This document shows, in pieces, positions 9,197-18,024 of a DNA stretch of 64,000 bases. Position 1 is the first letter of the stretch. The number at the start of each line of letters is the position of its first letter. Origin of the DNA: an uncultured Bryobacterales bacterium (GTDB lineage Bacteria > Acidobacteriota > Terriglobia > Bryobacterales > UBA6623); NCBI GenBank assembly GCA_951813605.1, contig OX638379.1, positions 688,471 to 752,470 on the forward strand, given 5' to 3'. The position numbers and the translations under genes were made by a program. A model generated the notes under the pieces. That model worked only from the letters and a program-made list of their open reading frames with translations, was not told where the DNA came from and ran no database searches.

Positions 9197-9784
9197 TCAG
9201 TCAATCAACCAATGGATTTCTATCGAGGCGTCCGCCGTCTGAATGCGGAGCTGCGCTAAGACCCCGGGTCCTTCACCGGCTTCAACGAAGATCAATTCTC
9301 CTGAATCGAGAGCACCAAATGCTTCGTCCAATGAGTCCGCGCGACCCGGTGATTCGGGCGGTACGGTGTTTAGCTGTCGCGAGAGGAGTAACGCACCTTC
9401 CGGAACCTCAGCAGCGATTCCCGCCATCCGCAGAGGTGGCATCTCCGGCTCGCTCGTCAGCAGGTCCCACACCGCCGCCACTCCAGCCAGCAGTGCCAGC
9501 GGCGCACAGGCCCAGAGAATCCCTGCCAATAGTGGGTTCCTGCTCGCCGGGCCGCCATCATCAAGAGCAATCCTATCCAATACGCTCACTCTGATGCCGG
9601 CACGGAGGCCAGCAGGGATCGTTACGGCGCTGCTCGCCACGGCGGATCTTACGACGTGGAATTCTCCAACCTTTTTCGCACACGGCTGGCACTCTCTCAC
9701 GTGCCCGTCAGTCCAAGTGCGGCGACGACCCTTAAGTTCGCCGCCCGCATAGAGGGCCAATTCCGAATCGCGCGGACAACTCAC
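9197..9784 (-). CDS. Anti-sigma factor with zinc-finger-like N-terminus and one membrane segment
   Basis: Membrane-bound inhibitor of the ECF sigma factor encoded just upstream. The N-terminal 40 residues carry an HxxxCxxC zinc-binding anti-sigma motif (HVRECQPCAKKV). A single transmembrane helix follows (about residues 90-112, LLAGILWACAPLALLAGVAA) and then an 80-residue periplasmic domain. The start overlaps the sigma gene stop as ATGA, the classic coupled pair. It presumably holds the sigma at the membrane until a periplasmic signal leads to its proteolysis; no protease gene is nearby. Confidence 0.82.
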   Translation of the reverse strand: MSCPRDSELALYAGGELKGRRRTWTDGHVRECQPCAKKVGEFHVVRSAVASSAVTIPAGLRAGIRVSVLDRIALDDGGPASRNPLLAGILWACAPLALLAGVAAVWDLLTSEPEMPPLRMAGIAAEVPEGALLLSRQLNTVPPESPGRADSLDEAFGALDSGELIFVEAGEGPGVLAQLRIQTADASIEIHWLID

Positions 9785-10407
9785 GATGTCCTCCGTTCTA
9801 TCCTGAGGATGTACTTCCTGAGCTTCGCACGTGCAGAGCTGATTTGTGATCGGACGGTCGCCTCAGTAGTGCCGAGTGCCTTTGCGACTTCTCGGGTCGT
9901 CAGTCCCTCCAGGTCGCGCAGCGTGATAGCAGCGCCCTCCTTATAGGGAAGCCGTGCGATCGCCTCGCGAATCAGTTCACGCTGCTCCTGCCGGGCCAAG
10001 CTCTCAAACGGCCCTGACTGGCTCGATGCCAGATGCAGCGATTCGATACTCACGCCATGGTGACGCCGTCTGTTCTTCGCTAAATCTCGACAGACGTTTG
10101 CGGTGATGCGGTAAAGCCATGGAGCGAGCTCGCGCGATTCGTCGAACCTCGCCAAATACCGGTAGGCCCTTACAAATACCTCTTGGACCGCATCCTCCGC
10201 ATCCGAGTCGCTACCCAAAATCGCCCTTGCCGTACGGAATACGCGTGATTCATGCAGTTCGACGATATAACCGAAGGCCGCGACATCACCCGCTTTGGCG
10301 GCTACCACAAAGCCGCGAACTGCATCTGGCCCCGGATGATCGGAGGCTCCGTCCGACATCCATTGGACTAGACTGACCTCGGAACGCATGCCGATGAATG
10401 TGCTCAC
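9781..10407 (-). CDS. ECF RNA polymerase sigma factor (RpoE-like)
   Basis: Alternative sigma factor of 208 residues. Region 2 is visible (HESRVFRTARAILGSDSDAE, DAVQEVFVRAYRYLARFD, LAPWLYRITANVCRDLAKNR) and region 4 ends in a helix-turn-helix (GLTTREVAKALGTTEATVRS, SARAKLRKYI). The GTG at 10407 has GGGGAG about ten bases before it; an ATG six codons later is an alternative. The gene is followed by its anti-sigma and the secretin-N protein in one transcription unit. Autoregulation is likely by analogy, but I could not assign a -35/-10 pair with certainty. Confidence 0.92.
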   Translation of the reverse strand: MSTFIGMRSEVSLVQWMSDGASDHPGPDAVRGFVVAAKAGDVAAFGYIVELHESRVFRTARAILGSDSDAEDAVQEVFVRAYRYLARFDESRELAPWLYRITANVCRDLAKNRRRHHGVSIESLHLASSQSGPFESLARQEQRELIREAIARLPYKEGAAITLRDLEGLTTREVAKALGTTEATVRSQISSARAKLRKYILRIERRTS

Positions 10408-10811
10408 ATTATTACTACTCCCCGAACACGGGATCCGTGCAAGGAAAACTTGTCGATTAAGCCCTTTGAGGCCGTTGGCCGAAACTTCGAGCTTGCTTTA
10501 GTCGAGCTGATGGCGTTCAACCGTAGAACACCTAGGATCCGTCGCCGAGATTGACAAGTATCGCCGTCTTCCAGCGTGGATGCCCGCAGGGGCTTCGCAC
10601 CTCCGGCAAAATCTAGGGCAATACTGCAATGCGCAGTCTCCGCTTGTCGTGGCGGCCTTCGAATTTCTGCAGCCTGAGAGACGCGGGTGGGCTGGTGGAA
10701 TCGCCGCGCCTCGTCCACCAGCTTCGGGTCGCTGCAGATCTCGACCCGAGGCGCAAAATCCTCCTCGATGACAGCTTGCCATTTCGAGAGCAACGCGCTC
10801 AGGTGCGGCAT
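10404..10811 (-). CDS. Uncertain ORF overlapping the sigma factor start
   Basis: An open frame from an ATG at 10811 ends in a TGA that overlaps the sigma gene's GTG as GTGA. The first 45 residues look protein-like (MPHLSALLSKWQAVIEEDF, RVEICSDPKLVDEARRFHQ); the rest is low in hydrophobic patterning and may be chance. No family is recognised. If real, it would be a fourth gene of the sigma operon. It fills most of the gap between 10408 and the second permease relic; nothing else is seen there. Confidence 0.25.
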   Translation of the reverse strand: MPHLSALLSKWQAVIEEDFAPRVEICSDPKLVDEARRFHQPTRVSQAAEIRRPPRQAETAHCSIALDFAGGAKPLRASTLEDGDTCQSRRRILGVLRLNAISSTKASSKFRPTASKGLIDKFSLHGSRVRGVVIM

Positions 10812-10925
10812 GATGCCCACCCGTGATGCACCTCGGCTAGCCACCTCGGAGCACAAGATTCTGCGGGACTGGCTAGGTGCCAAATCACAGGCGGCCGACC
10901 GCGCCGGCCGCGAATCCGGAGGGCA

Positions 10926-11422
10926 GATTATCGAATGCTCTTAGGAATGCGGCAGCCTCCGTGGACAAGAACCAGCTGGTCACGAGGATTCAATCCATGA
11001 CCCAACAACTGGATACCAGAACACGTCGCCCAAGATTCAGTCTCGCGTTGTTTGGCGCTTTTTGCAGCCTGGCGCTCGTTATGGCTACGGTCGGCGTTTA
11101 CTCTGTCACGAGCTTCGCCACCCGTCGCTGCACGAAGGCCATTGGAATTCAACTGGCGCTCGGAGCACCCCAGTCAAGCGTTTACCTCCGGGTCTTCGCT
11201 CGCGGGATTCGGCCCGTTGCCATCGGTCTGTGCGGAGGCTTGCTCGTCGCTATTGGGTTCGGCCATCTCTTGGAGAGTCAATTGTTCGGCATCCGACCGA
11301 TCGATCCGGTTGCTGTCGCTGGAGGGGTGGTCGCGCTGCTGCTCGTCGGTGTGCTCGGCAGTTTCGTTCCGGCGCGGCGGGCCTCGCGCATCGACCCCCT
11401 TGCCGCGATCCGGTTGGAATGA
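10926..11422 (+). pseudogene. Second, shorter relic of the same ADOP permease (direct repeat copy 2)
   Basis: Encodes only the last 165 residues of a MacB/FtsX permease: the end of the periplasmic domain (NALRNAAASVDKNQLVTRI), the final FtsX transmembrane domain (FGAFCSLALVMATVGVYS, LALGAPQSSVYLRVFARGI) and the terminal ARRASRIDPLAAIRLE. It is about 90% identical in DNA to 7414-7910 with no indel. Sequence before 10926 is unrelated, so the junction marks a recombination or deletion edge. An in-frame start could be borrowed upstream at 10877, but a lone C-terminal membrane fragment is unlikely to work. Confidence 0.8.
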
Positions 11423-11448
11423 ACTCCTGAGATCGAAAGCGCTTCTGG

Positions 11449-12432
11449 CTATTTCCGCTGAGGTCCCGTCACTTCCCACCACCTGCCGCCGCTCGTAGTC
11501 TTGAGGACCCCTCCTTCTCCTCCGTAGTACAAAGTCGGCGGCCTCGTCTTCGTGTCGAAGACCAAGGTCCAGGTGCGATTTGACCATTGAAGGCCCGCTC
11601 GCTGGAAGGTTTGGCCGCTATCGTCGCTGCGGAAAACGCCCTTAGTCGTGCCGGCGTACAAGCGTTCCGAATTGGCCGGATCGACCGCTAGCACGAGGAC
11701 ACGCTGGATGAGAGGGGTTATTGCCGCGTTCCAGGTCCAGCCGCCGTCTGTAGATCGGTAGACCCCTGCTGGATCGGTCCCTGCATACAGAATCCTGGAA
11801 TCAGTGGGGTCGATCGCGAGGGCTGTGATGTCGACGTCGTACAGGCCATCCGGATTTGCACGCCAGTTCTCACCCGCGTCGGTCGTCATGTATACGCCGT
11901 GCCAGGTGCCCGCGTACAGCGTTCTCGGGTGACTGCGGTCGATGACTAGGCATCGCAGCGTCTTGTCGATCAGTCCGCGGTTCGCCTCGCGCCACGTCTC
12001 CCCGCCGTCGACAGTCTTGAACACTCCTCCGCCATCGGTACCCGCATACACGGTTTTCCCGTTCTCCGTGTCGATCGCCAAGCCCCGGATTCTGGGATCG
12101 GCAATGCCCTCGGAAGCTGAATGCCACGAGGCAGCGGCGTCTGTCGACTTGTATACGCCCATTTCGTAGGTGCCAACGTACAGCACCTCCGGATTCTCCG
12201 GATCGAGTGCGATTGCGCGCGGCGACAGGTTTTCCAGGCCCGTGGACGGCCAGTTGTCCTTGCCTCCCTGGGTTGTCTTGCAAAGCCCTTTCGCCGCTCC
12301 CGCGTAAATCGTCCCCGTGTCTGTGGGATGTAAAGCGATCGCCTGGGTCTCACCGCCTCCCGGCGAGCCCATTTGGCTCCACGCCGAAACTGGAGGCCAT
12401 GCGAGCGCGAGGAGCAGCAGCCTAACCTTCAC
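11449..12432 (-). CDS. Exported BNR/sortilin-like beta-propeller protein
   Basis: Secreted 327-residue protein with a signal peptide (MKVRLLLLALAWPPVSAWS) and seven tandem blades of about 43 residues, each with the pattern 'LYAGT..GVYKSTDGG.TW' (for example VYAGTDGGGVFKTVDGGETW, LYAGTDPAGVYRSTDGG). This is the Ycf48/VPS10/BNR type of propeller, with Asp-box-like SxDxGxTW turns. Such proteins act as binding or assembly scaffolds or as glycan-binding modules; the exact role is not shown. It starts with GTG immediately after the TAG of the preceding gene (zero spacing), so the two are translationally coupled. Confidence 0.85.
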   Translation of the reverse strand: MKVRLLLLALAWPPVSAWSQMGSPGGGETQAIALHPTDTGTIYAGAAKGLCKTTQGGKDNWPSTGLENLSPRAIALDPENPEVLYVGTYEMGVYKSTDAAASWHSASEGIADPRIRGLAIDTENGKTVYAGTDGGGVFKTVDGGETWREANRGLIDKTLRCLVIDRSHPRTLYAGTWHGVYMTTDAGENWRANPDGLYDVDITALAIDPTDSRILYAGTDPAGVYRSTDGGWTWNAAITPLIQRVLVLAVDPANSERLYAGTTKGVFRSDDSGQTFQRAGLQWSNRTWTLVFDTKTRPPTLYYGGEGGVLKTTSGGRWWEVTGPQRK

Positions 12433-14373
12433 CTAGTTTGCCTCCCTTGCGCGCCAAGGGAATTCGTAACTTGGCGTCGAGACAAAGCGGTTCATTCCAA
12501 TCCTGACCGTCGCACCCGAGCCGGGTTCGAGATCGATTTGGAAGTATCTCCCATCGATGTTCGCGACCCGCTCTTGAAGGGAGCCGCGCCCAGCGGGGAC
12601 GTCCTCGACGTTCGCCTCGTGGTGCCGAACTTTAGTGATGCGGTGTTCGCCGTAGGCCCCTCCTTGCACGATAATCCTTCGCGGTTCGAAGAGGTTGGTG
12701 TTTACGATTTCGACCTCGATCGAATCAGAATCAATGCTTGTCACCAGCGCTGACACGCCTTGCGGAAGACCCGGCTCCCTGCTGTCCGGGTCGAAGTAGC
12801 GTACGTATGAATGCAGCATTTCCCCCCGTTTGTGCACGGGAAGCCCTCCGATCGTCAGCCTCACGAGGTTGTCGGTCGGCATCGGCTCGAGAGCCAGCCA
12901 CTGCGCATCGAACCACGTCTCCGGGTCGCCATGCTCGTTAAGAATGCGTGCCAGCCTTCGTTGGATGAACTGCAGGTCGTTCTGCATTGCTTCGAGCGGG
13001 AACCCGGGGTTGCGCTTTCGCAAGAATTCCGCCCAGCCAAGATCCGCGTCTTCGAGTCCGTCCTTTTTCCGTGCGAGTTCGATGAGGCGCCCGACCTGCC
13101 TCCAATCCTGTTCCGATTGCGAAACGTGCCACAGGTGCACGTAAGGGTGGCCCGACTCGGGTAGGTAATGGTGCCACCCTCGGGTACTGTCGTAGCGTAC
13201 TGGCACCATCGGCACGCCGTCCCTGACTTCGCCGCGTTCGCGCATGACCGCCGCTTGGCTGCGGGGCAGTGCCAACCAATGGTCTTCTCCCGTGAGAAGC
13301 ACAGCGGCCTTGGCTGCCGTGAGCGCCGCGAGGACGATGTCCGTTCCTCCTCGAGGCCACTTCCACCCGTAGTAGCCACCCCACCAGTTGCCATCCATGT
13401 GCTCGCCAATCTCTCCATTCAGGCCGACATTGTCTGGTGTGATCCCGCCATTCCGACGTGTGAGGTCCTCCCACTTGCGAAGGTAGCCGGCAATCCATCG
13501 ACGATATTTCTCATCGCCCGTGTAGAGGAATGCGTTGGCGATCAGGGGGGCCGCCGTGAGGTTGATCGGAACATCTCCCCTAGCCATCCGGTCGCTCATG
13601 GTCCGAACGATTCGCCCGAACTGATCGTCCTCGGGGTGGTCGTTGATCCAACCTGTCGGGGACTGCACTCCCGGAATGTCGTCAAATGGAAGGTGGTAGT
13701 AGACGAGGTTCGCATTCGTTGGAATCCAGTCGCGTTTGGTCCAGCTCATTTTGGGACCGCGGCTGCCCGTCATCGACGCCCGCATTAGCTTCAGTTCAGC
13801 GTCGTAGTTGGGCGCTTCAGGATCCTCGCCCGTATACATCGCAGCGAATCGTATCGATCGGTCGCGAAAACGCTTGTCGTAGGGGTTCGCCATTCCCAGG
13901 GGGTAGAAGGATACGTAGCCTTCGCCGTGGTGCATCCAGTCCCAGTTGCTATCGAATTCTCGATAGATCTGCCCATAGCGGCTGAATTGGCGCGTGATGC
14001 CCTCCCAGACATGGCGGTGCAGGTCGTCGAGCTCTTTCGAGCCGCCAAGAATGTGGTGCAGCGAGAATCCCCTGAAGCCCTCGTAGGCGTCGTCCGACGA
14101 GTTCATACCACCCTCGTACCGTTCCTTCCACCGAAGCGAGCCGTTGGGGCGGGTGTAGGCGTGATAGAACTCGACCCCCGCACGGCTCATCGTCTCGATC
14201 AGGTGCCGCTGCATTAGAGCCCAACTGGGAGCTGGCCGAGGGCTGTCCACTTGGATCACCGGGATGGCTGACACTTCCTTCGGCTCGGGAGAATCCGCCA
14301 AGGCCTGTGCCACGGACAAAGCGAGTAGGACTGCGGCATTCGCGCAAGCGTGAAGCTTTGACGGATGCGTCAT
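12433..14373 (-). CDS. Large exported protein of probable alpha/alpha-barrel fold; function not recognised
   Basis: About 646 residues after a signal peptide (MTHPSKLHACANAAVLLALS). The body is rich in Trp, Tyr, His and Asp and has helix-pair segments with conserved-looking aromatic patches (SNWDWMHHGEGYVSFYPLG, NGEIGEHMDGNWWGGYYGW, KRDWIPTNANLVYYHLPF), as in alpha/alpha-toroid glycoside hydrolases and polysaccharide lyases. The C-terminal 130 residues are beta-rich. That fold is inference; I cannot name a family. The ATG at 14373 has GGAAGG eight or nine bases upstream; the frame is open further to 14607 but that part looks random. It is coupled to the following propeller gene and divergent from the amidohydrolase. 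Confidence 0.7.
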   Translation of the reverse strand: MTHPSKLHACANAAVLLALSVAQALADSPEPKEVSAIPVIQVDSPRPAPSWALMQRHLIETMSRAGVEFYHAYTRPNGSLRWKERYEGGMNSSDDAYEGFRGFSLHHILGGSKELDDLHRHVWEGITRQFSRYGQIYREFDSNWDWMHHGEGYVSFYPLGMANPYDKRFRDRSIRFAAMYTGEDPEAPNYDAELKLMRASMTGSRGPKMSWTKRDWIPTNANLVYYHLPFDDIPGVQSPTGWINDHPEDDQFGRIVRTMSDRMARGDVPINLTAAPLIANAFLYTGDEKYRRWIAGYLRKWEDLTRRNGGITPDNVGLNGEIGEHMDGNWWGGYYGWKWPRGGTDIVLAALTAAKAAVLLTGEDHWLALPRSQAAVMRERGEVRDGVPMVPVRYDSTRGWHHYLPESGHPYVHLWHVSQSEQDWRQVGRLIELARKKDGLEDADLGWAEFLRKRNPGFPLEAMQNDLQFIQRRLARILNEHGDPETWFDAQWLALEPMPTDNLVRLTIGGLPVHKRGEMLHSYVRYFDPDSREPGLPQGVSALVTSIDSDSIEVEIVNTNLFEPRRIIVQGGAYGEHRITKVRHHEANVEDVPAGRGSLQERVANIDGRYFQIDLEPGSGATVRIGMNRFVSTPSYEFPWRAREAN

Positions 14374-14716
14374 CGCAACACCTTCCATATCCGAGCATTC
14401 CTTGCTTTGCTGGGAAGCGCGGGCGCTGCCAAATCCTGTGGTCCGGAGCCAAGACGGCAAGTGGGCGTGGACGGAATCAAATTGACTCAATCTCGACCGT
14501 TCCGACGATTGCCGCTCGCTCGATTGCATCTGCTCCCACCGCTGCTGCTCTCTCGCATGGCCCGGAGCCTCAAGTTTCGTAGCGGTCACAGCGATCTCGT
14601 CAGGCACGGCTGGCCATACCCTTCAATGTCGTCTCCTTTTGGGGCGGGGAATCTTGGGAAAGCCAGTCCTCGCGCGCCACTATAGTGCCAGCTTCCTTGC
14701 TACAACAATAGGCTTG
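14374..14716. promoter_or_regulatory. Divergent intergenic region between the alpha/alpha-barrel protein and the amidohydrolase
   Basis: About 340 bases between two divergent genes, expected to hold both promoters. Toward the amidohydrolase a TATAGT sits at 14681-14686, 30 bases before its ATG, and could be a -10 box, but I see no convincing -35. Toward the other gene I see no clear hexamers. Confidence 0.4.
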
Positions 14717-16459
14717 ATGCGTCCCGCTGCGGCAAAGCTCCTATCGATTGTCCTGTTCAGTCCGGTGCCCCAGGCTCTGGCTGCTCCGCCCGATCTGATA
14801 GTGCACAACGGCAAGATCGTCACTGTCGACGAACATTTCTCCGTCGCGGACGCGCTCGCGATTGATGGCGGCCGGATTGCAGCGGTGGGATCGAATTCCA
14901 CCGTGCTCGCCCTGGCTGGCCCCGACACGAAAGTGATCGATCTCGGGGGCAAGACGATCCTGCCGGGGTTGATCGACACGCATACCCACCCTTTGGGGGC
15001 GGCGATGTATGAGTTCGACCATTTCGTTCCGGACATGGAAACAATCGCCGACGTTCTGGAGTACTTTCGCCAGCGGGCGCAGGTCGTTCCGGAAGGAGAG
15101 TGGATTCGTCTCCAGCAGGTCTTCATTACCCGGTTGCGAGAGCAGCGTTATCCGACACGAGCTGAACTAGACGAGGCGGCACCGAACCACGCGCTGTATT
15201 TCCGCACGGGGCCCGACGCGTCTCTGAACTCGCTAGCTCTGGAACTTAGTGGCATTGACAGGCAATTCCGCATCCCGCAGGGGACGTTGGGGCGGATCGA
15301 GCGCAACGAAAGCGGGGAGCCGACGGGGATCATCCGCAGCGGCGCTCACTTGATCGAGTTCCACGAGAGCCAAAAGCAGCCAAGCCGGGCCGACAAGCGC
15401 CGACGTCTCAAGGAACTCATCGCGGCCTACAACAAAGTAGGGCTGACGAGCATCGCTGACCGGAACGCGAGCGAGGAAGCGCTCTCGCTTTACGAAGACC
15501 TGCTCGACGCCGGCGAGCTCACGGCGCGCGTATTCGTTAGCTTCGCGGTCAATGCTCAGGAACCGCTGGAGGACATCGAGGCCAAAGTTGCCAAGCTTGC
15601 CCGCCATCCCAGGCACAGCTACGACCCGATGCTGTGGCTGCGCGGCATCAAGTTCTTCATGGACGGTGGAATGCTGACGGGCAGTGCCTTCATGCGCGAG
15701 CCCTGGGGTGTGAGCGACGTCTACTCGATCAGCGATCCGAGCTACCGAGGAATGCGGTTCGTACCTCCGGGCAAGGCTTATGCGATCGCCCGATTGGCAC
15801 TCGCCCACGGCTTGCAGCCTACGGCTCACTCGGTCGGAGACGGGGCCGTGCATGCGCTCATCGATGCCTACGCGGAAATCAATGATGAATTCCGAGTACG
15901 CGAGATGCGCCCTTGCATCACGCATTCGAACTTCATGAGTCCGGAGGCGATAGAGCGGATGGCCGAGATAGGCATAGTAGCCGACTTGCAGCCAGCTTGG
16001 CTCGAGCGCGACGGGGCAACTCTGCTCAAGCAGTTCGGAGAGGCCCGCCTACGCTATTTCCAGCCCTACAAGAGTCTCCGGCAGGCCGGTGTGACCGTCG
16101 GCGGTGGCTCCGACCATATGCAGAAAGTCGGAGGCATGAGGTCGATCAACCCCTACAACCCGTTCTTCGGGATTTGGATCGCGTTGCGGCGGCAGCCGCG
16201 CTGGACCGATGCGGTGATGCAGCCGGAACAGAGGCTTACGCGCGAGGCGGCGATTCGGCTGTACACCATCAACAACGCGCATATCACCTTTGCCGAGGAC
16301 GAGAAAGGGTCATTGGAAGTCGGGAAGCTGGCCGACCTGATCGTCTTGGATCGTGACATCCTAGAGTGCCCAACGCAGGAAGTGAAGGACATCCTCGTCG
16401 AGCAGACCTACCTTGACGGTGAACTGGTCTACCAAGCCGGCAAAGAGGACGGAATCTAG
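14717..16459 (+). CDS. Exported amidohydrolase (YtcJ/LAF3 type, Amidohydro_3)
   Basis: Metal-dependent hydrolase of the amidohydrolase superfamily, 580 residues. The order of motifs is PPDLIVHNGKIVTVDEHF (N-terminal beta-sandwich), the metal-binding DTHTHPLG after LPGLI, a central TIM barrel with RGIKFFMDGGMLTG (typical of YtcJ-like enzymes), the His in AHSVGDGAVHALIDAY, HSNFMSPEAIERMAEIGI, the Asp in VGGGSDHMQKVGGMRSINP, and the C-terminal LEVGKLADLIVLDRDI. I chose the ATG at 14717 because it begins a signal peptide (MRPAAAKLLSIVLFSPVP). Members hydrolyse N-substituted formamides or related amides; the substrate is unknown. Confidence 0.9.
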   Translation: MRPAAAKLLSIVLFSPVPQALAAPPDLIVHNGKIVTVDEHFSVADALAIDGGRIAAVGSNSTVLALAGPDTKVIDLGGKTILPGLIDTHTHPLGAAMYEFDHFVPDMETIADVLEYFRQRAQVVPEGEWIRLQQVFITRLREQRYPTRAELDEAAPNHALYFRTGPDASLNSLALELSGIDRQFRIPQGTLGRIERNESGEPTGIIRSGAHLIEFHESQKQPSRADKRRRLKELIAAYNKVGLTSIADRNASEEALSLYEDLLDAGELTARVFVSFAVNAQEPLEDIEAKVAKLARHPRHSYDPMLWLRGIKFFMDGGMLTGSAFMREPWGVSDVYSISDPSYRGMRFVPPGKAYAIARLALAHGLQPTAHSVGDGAVHALIDAYAEINDEFRVREMRPCITHSNFMSPEAIERMAEIGIVADLQPAWLERDGATLLKQFGEARLRYFQPYKSLRQAGVTVGGGSDHMQKVGGMRSINPYNPFFGIWIALRRQPRWTDAVMQPEQRLTREAAIRLYTINNAHITFAEDEKGSLEVGKLADLIVLDRDILECPTQEVKDILVEQTYLDGELVYQAGKEDGI

Positions 16460-17025
16460 TCGTCTGGTCTTAGTGGCTCCAGACAGTGCCGGCGCCAAAC
16501 AGGGTCGTCCCTGGAACCACAGCTCGCGGACTCGATGCACTGCCGGACCAGCTCGTTGGGCTCGGAGTCCGCCCTTTCCGCCGCCAGGACGGCGCGAAAA
16601 ACGCCGAGACGGGCCGCTGGGAGGGTCTTGACAATGCCGGTTTTCGTGTCCAATAATCGCCACAATCCCGAGTGCGACAGGCTCTACGTAGTATTCGATG
16701 TCATCCTCTTGTGGCCAAAGGCTACATCGCACTTGAGAACATCTGTCAGGGCACATACGAATAGCTGCACGAGTAATCCGGCCCGGGAGCGGCCAGCCAC
16801 CCTTCTGGTGCGCTCGGCCCGTGTTCACACCCCGCTAGTAAGGCGCTCCTAGCCGAATTGCATGGATAGGGATGCAGAGATGCTAAGGGTGGTGAACGCA
16901 TGGTGTTGCCTATAGACAGGGAACGCAAATACCGAAACGATCAACAGCATCGTCAGAACCACGAGCGTCCCGACCACAATCGCGAGTGTTTTCATCAAGG
17001 TGGAAGTCTACGGTGCGTCAACTTC
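16460..17025. other. Intergenic stretch after the amidohydrolase
   Basis: About 565 bases between convergent genes. The only item of note is a minus-strand frame at 16456-16665 (TTG start, 69 residues, includes GIVKTLPAARLGVFRAVLAA) that reads somewhat like protein and may be a relic, since its frame continues upstream to an in-frame stop. No family is recognised and no hairpin terminator was seen. Confidence 0.3.
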
Positions 17026-17550
17026 TCACTTGGAAGAGTCTCTTTTGTAGATGACCCGGGTCCTGTTGAACAGAAGGAACCCGCCCGCAGCGATCGGGGC
17101 GGCGATGCCGAGGTTCAACAAGACATGCCCGCGCGAGATCAAATCCAATGATTGTCCTCGCACCGCCGGGGCCAGGGCGTAGATCCCGAGATAGGCACCG
17201 GCCGTGGCAAGACAGCCTGACAGGCGCTTCAATATCGGTCGCCGCACCCGAACAACCGCAACCTGGTCTCGTTTGAACGTCCTGCTCACGCCGGGAGACA
17301 CCATGAGCACGATGGACGTCGCATCAGCGCTTACTATCTTCCCCTTCACGGTCGCGTACTTGCTTCTCCCGGCGGGAGGTTCCCAATCGATCTTCAGGAC
17401 CGTTCGGGTCCGCTCCGGCTGCGCTACCACCCTGACCCAATCCGGCTTAGGGCCCTTCCAGATGGGTTTAAGGTCCTGGTTGCCGTCGCACAAGCCCGCT
17501 CCGCACAGCAGGGCCGGGAGTAGAATGCGGGCTCGTCCAACGACCGGCAC
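17026..17550 (-). CDS. Hypothetical membrane protein with signal peptide
   Basis: A 174-residue product that I do not recognise. It begins with a GTG and a hydrophobic leader (VVGRARILLPALLCGAGLCDG), has a soluble beta-rich middle (SKYATVKGKIVSADATSIVL, GVSRTFKRDQVAVVRVRR) that resembles a small barrel exposed to one side of the membrane, and ends with two transmembrane helices (LSGCLATAGAYLGIYALAP; VLLNLGIAAPIAAGGFLLF). This layout recurs in many acidobacterial hypothetical proteins. It stands alone, convergent to the amidohydrolase and upstream of the toxin-antitoxin island. Confidence 0.6.
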   Translation of the reverse strand: MPVVGRARILLPALLCGAGLCDGNQDLKPIWKGPKPDWVRVVAQPERTRTVLKIDWEPPAGRSKYATVKGKIVSADATSIVLMVSPGVSRTFKRDQVAVVRVRRPILKRLSGCLATAGAYLGIYALAPAVRGQSLDLISRGHVLLNLGIAAPIAAGGFLLFNRTRVIYKRDSSK

Positions 17551-18024
17551 GCGGTGTCACCAATTGCTACAGCAACCGCTTCGCCGGGCCTGAACTTGCA
17601 TTCTGAACTCAGCGGTCACTCCGGTTTGCGGACGTGTCGACGAGGTCTGGTCTTCCCAATTGGTGGTTTCGTCGTCGCAGCGGAACTCGGACCGGCGGGG
17701 AAGATCTCGCAAAACCCTTGCTGGTACTTTCCTGCTGACATCGACCGAGCAGAATACCACGGAAGAACTGAGATCGTGCTGGAGAGAGGGGCGGGGCACG
17801 GCGGTACAACGGGATCCGGTGCGCACCCTTCGACTTGGCCTACGGGCTATTCCTGCGTGTCCGATAATTGCCTGCCGAGAGAATCCGCGAATTACGTAGG
17901 AGCACAGAAGTCGCTGGTGGCATCCTACCGGGGTAGGGCCCGATTGGTCGAGGGCGCTACGCTGTCGGCCCCGCACGGGCGGTCAAATGCATGACAATGG
18001 CATACCAGAAGGGGGAAACCGCTC
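17551..18024. other. Left edge of the toxin-antitoxin island
   Basis: About 470 bases without a convincing gene. It contains the first TCCGATAATT repeat (17860-17869) lying inside an inverted repeat CCTACG (17840-17845) / CGTAGG (17895-17900), and a perfect hairpin CCTACC-GG-GGTAGG at 17924-17937. The downstream part leads into the DinJ-like antitoxin, with a very purine-rich AGAAGGGGG (18007-18015) as its ribosome-binding site. Confidence 0.5.
17860..17869 (+). repeat. Island repeat TCCGATAATT, copy 1
   Basis: First of three identical 10-mers, each ahead of a toxin-antitoxin-type unit and all in the same orientation. Here the context is GTG-TCCGATAATT-GCCTG, 155 bases before the antitoxin gene. 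Confidence 0.55.

Noticed and set aside
14374..14607. N-terminal extension of the alpha/alpha-barrel protein to 14607
   Set aside because: The added residues are Arg/Ser/Gln-rich without pattern and precede a good signal peptide starting at 14373.
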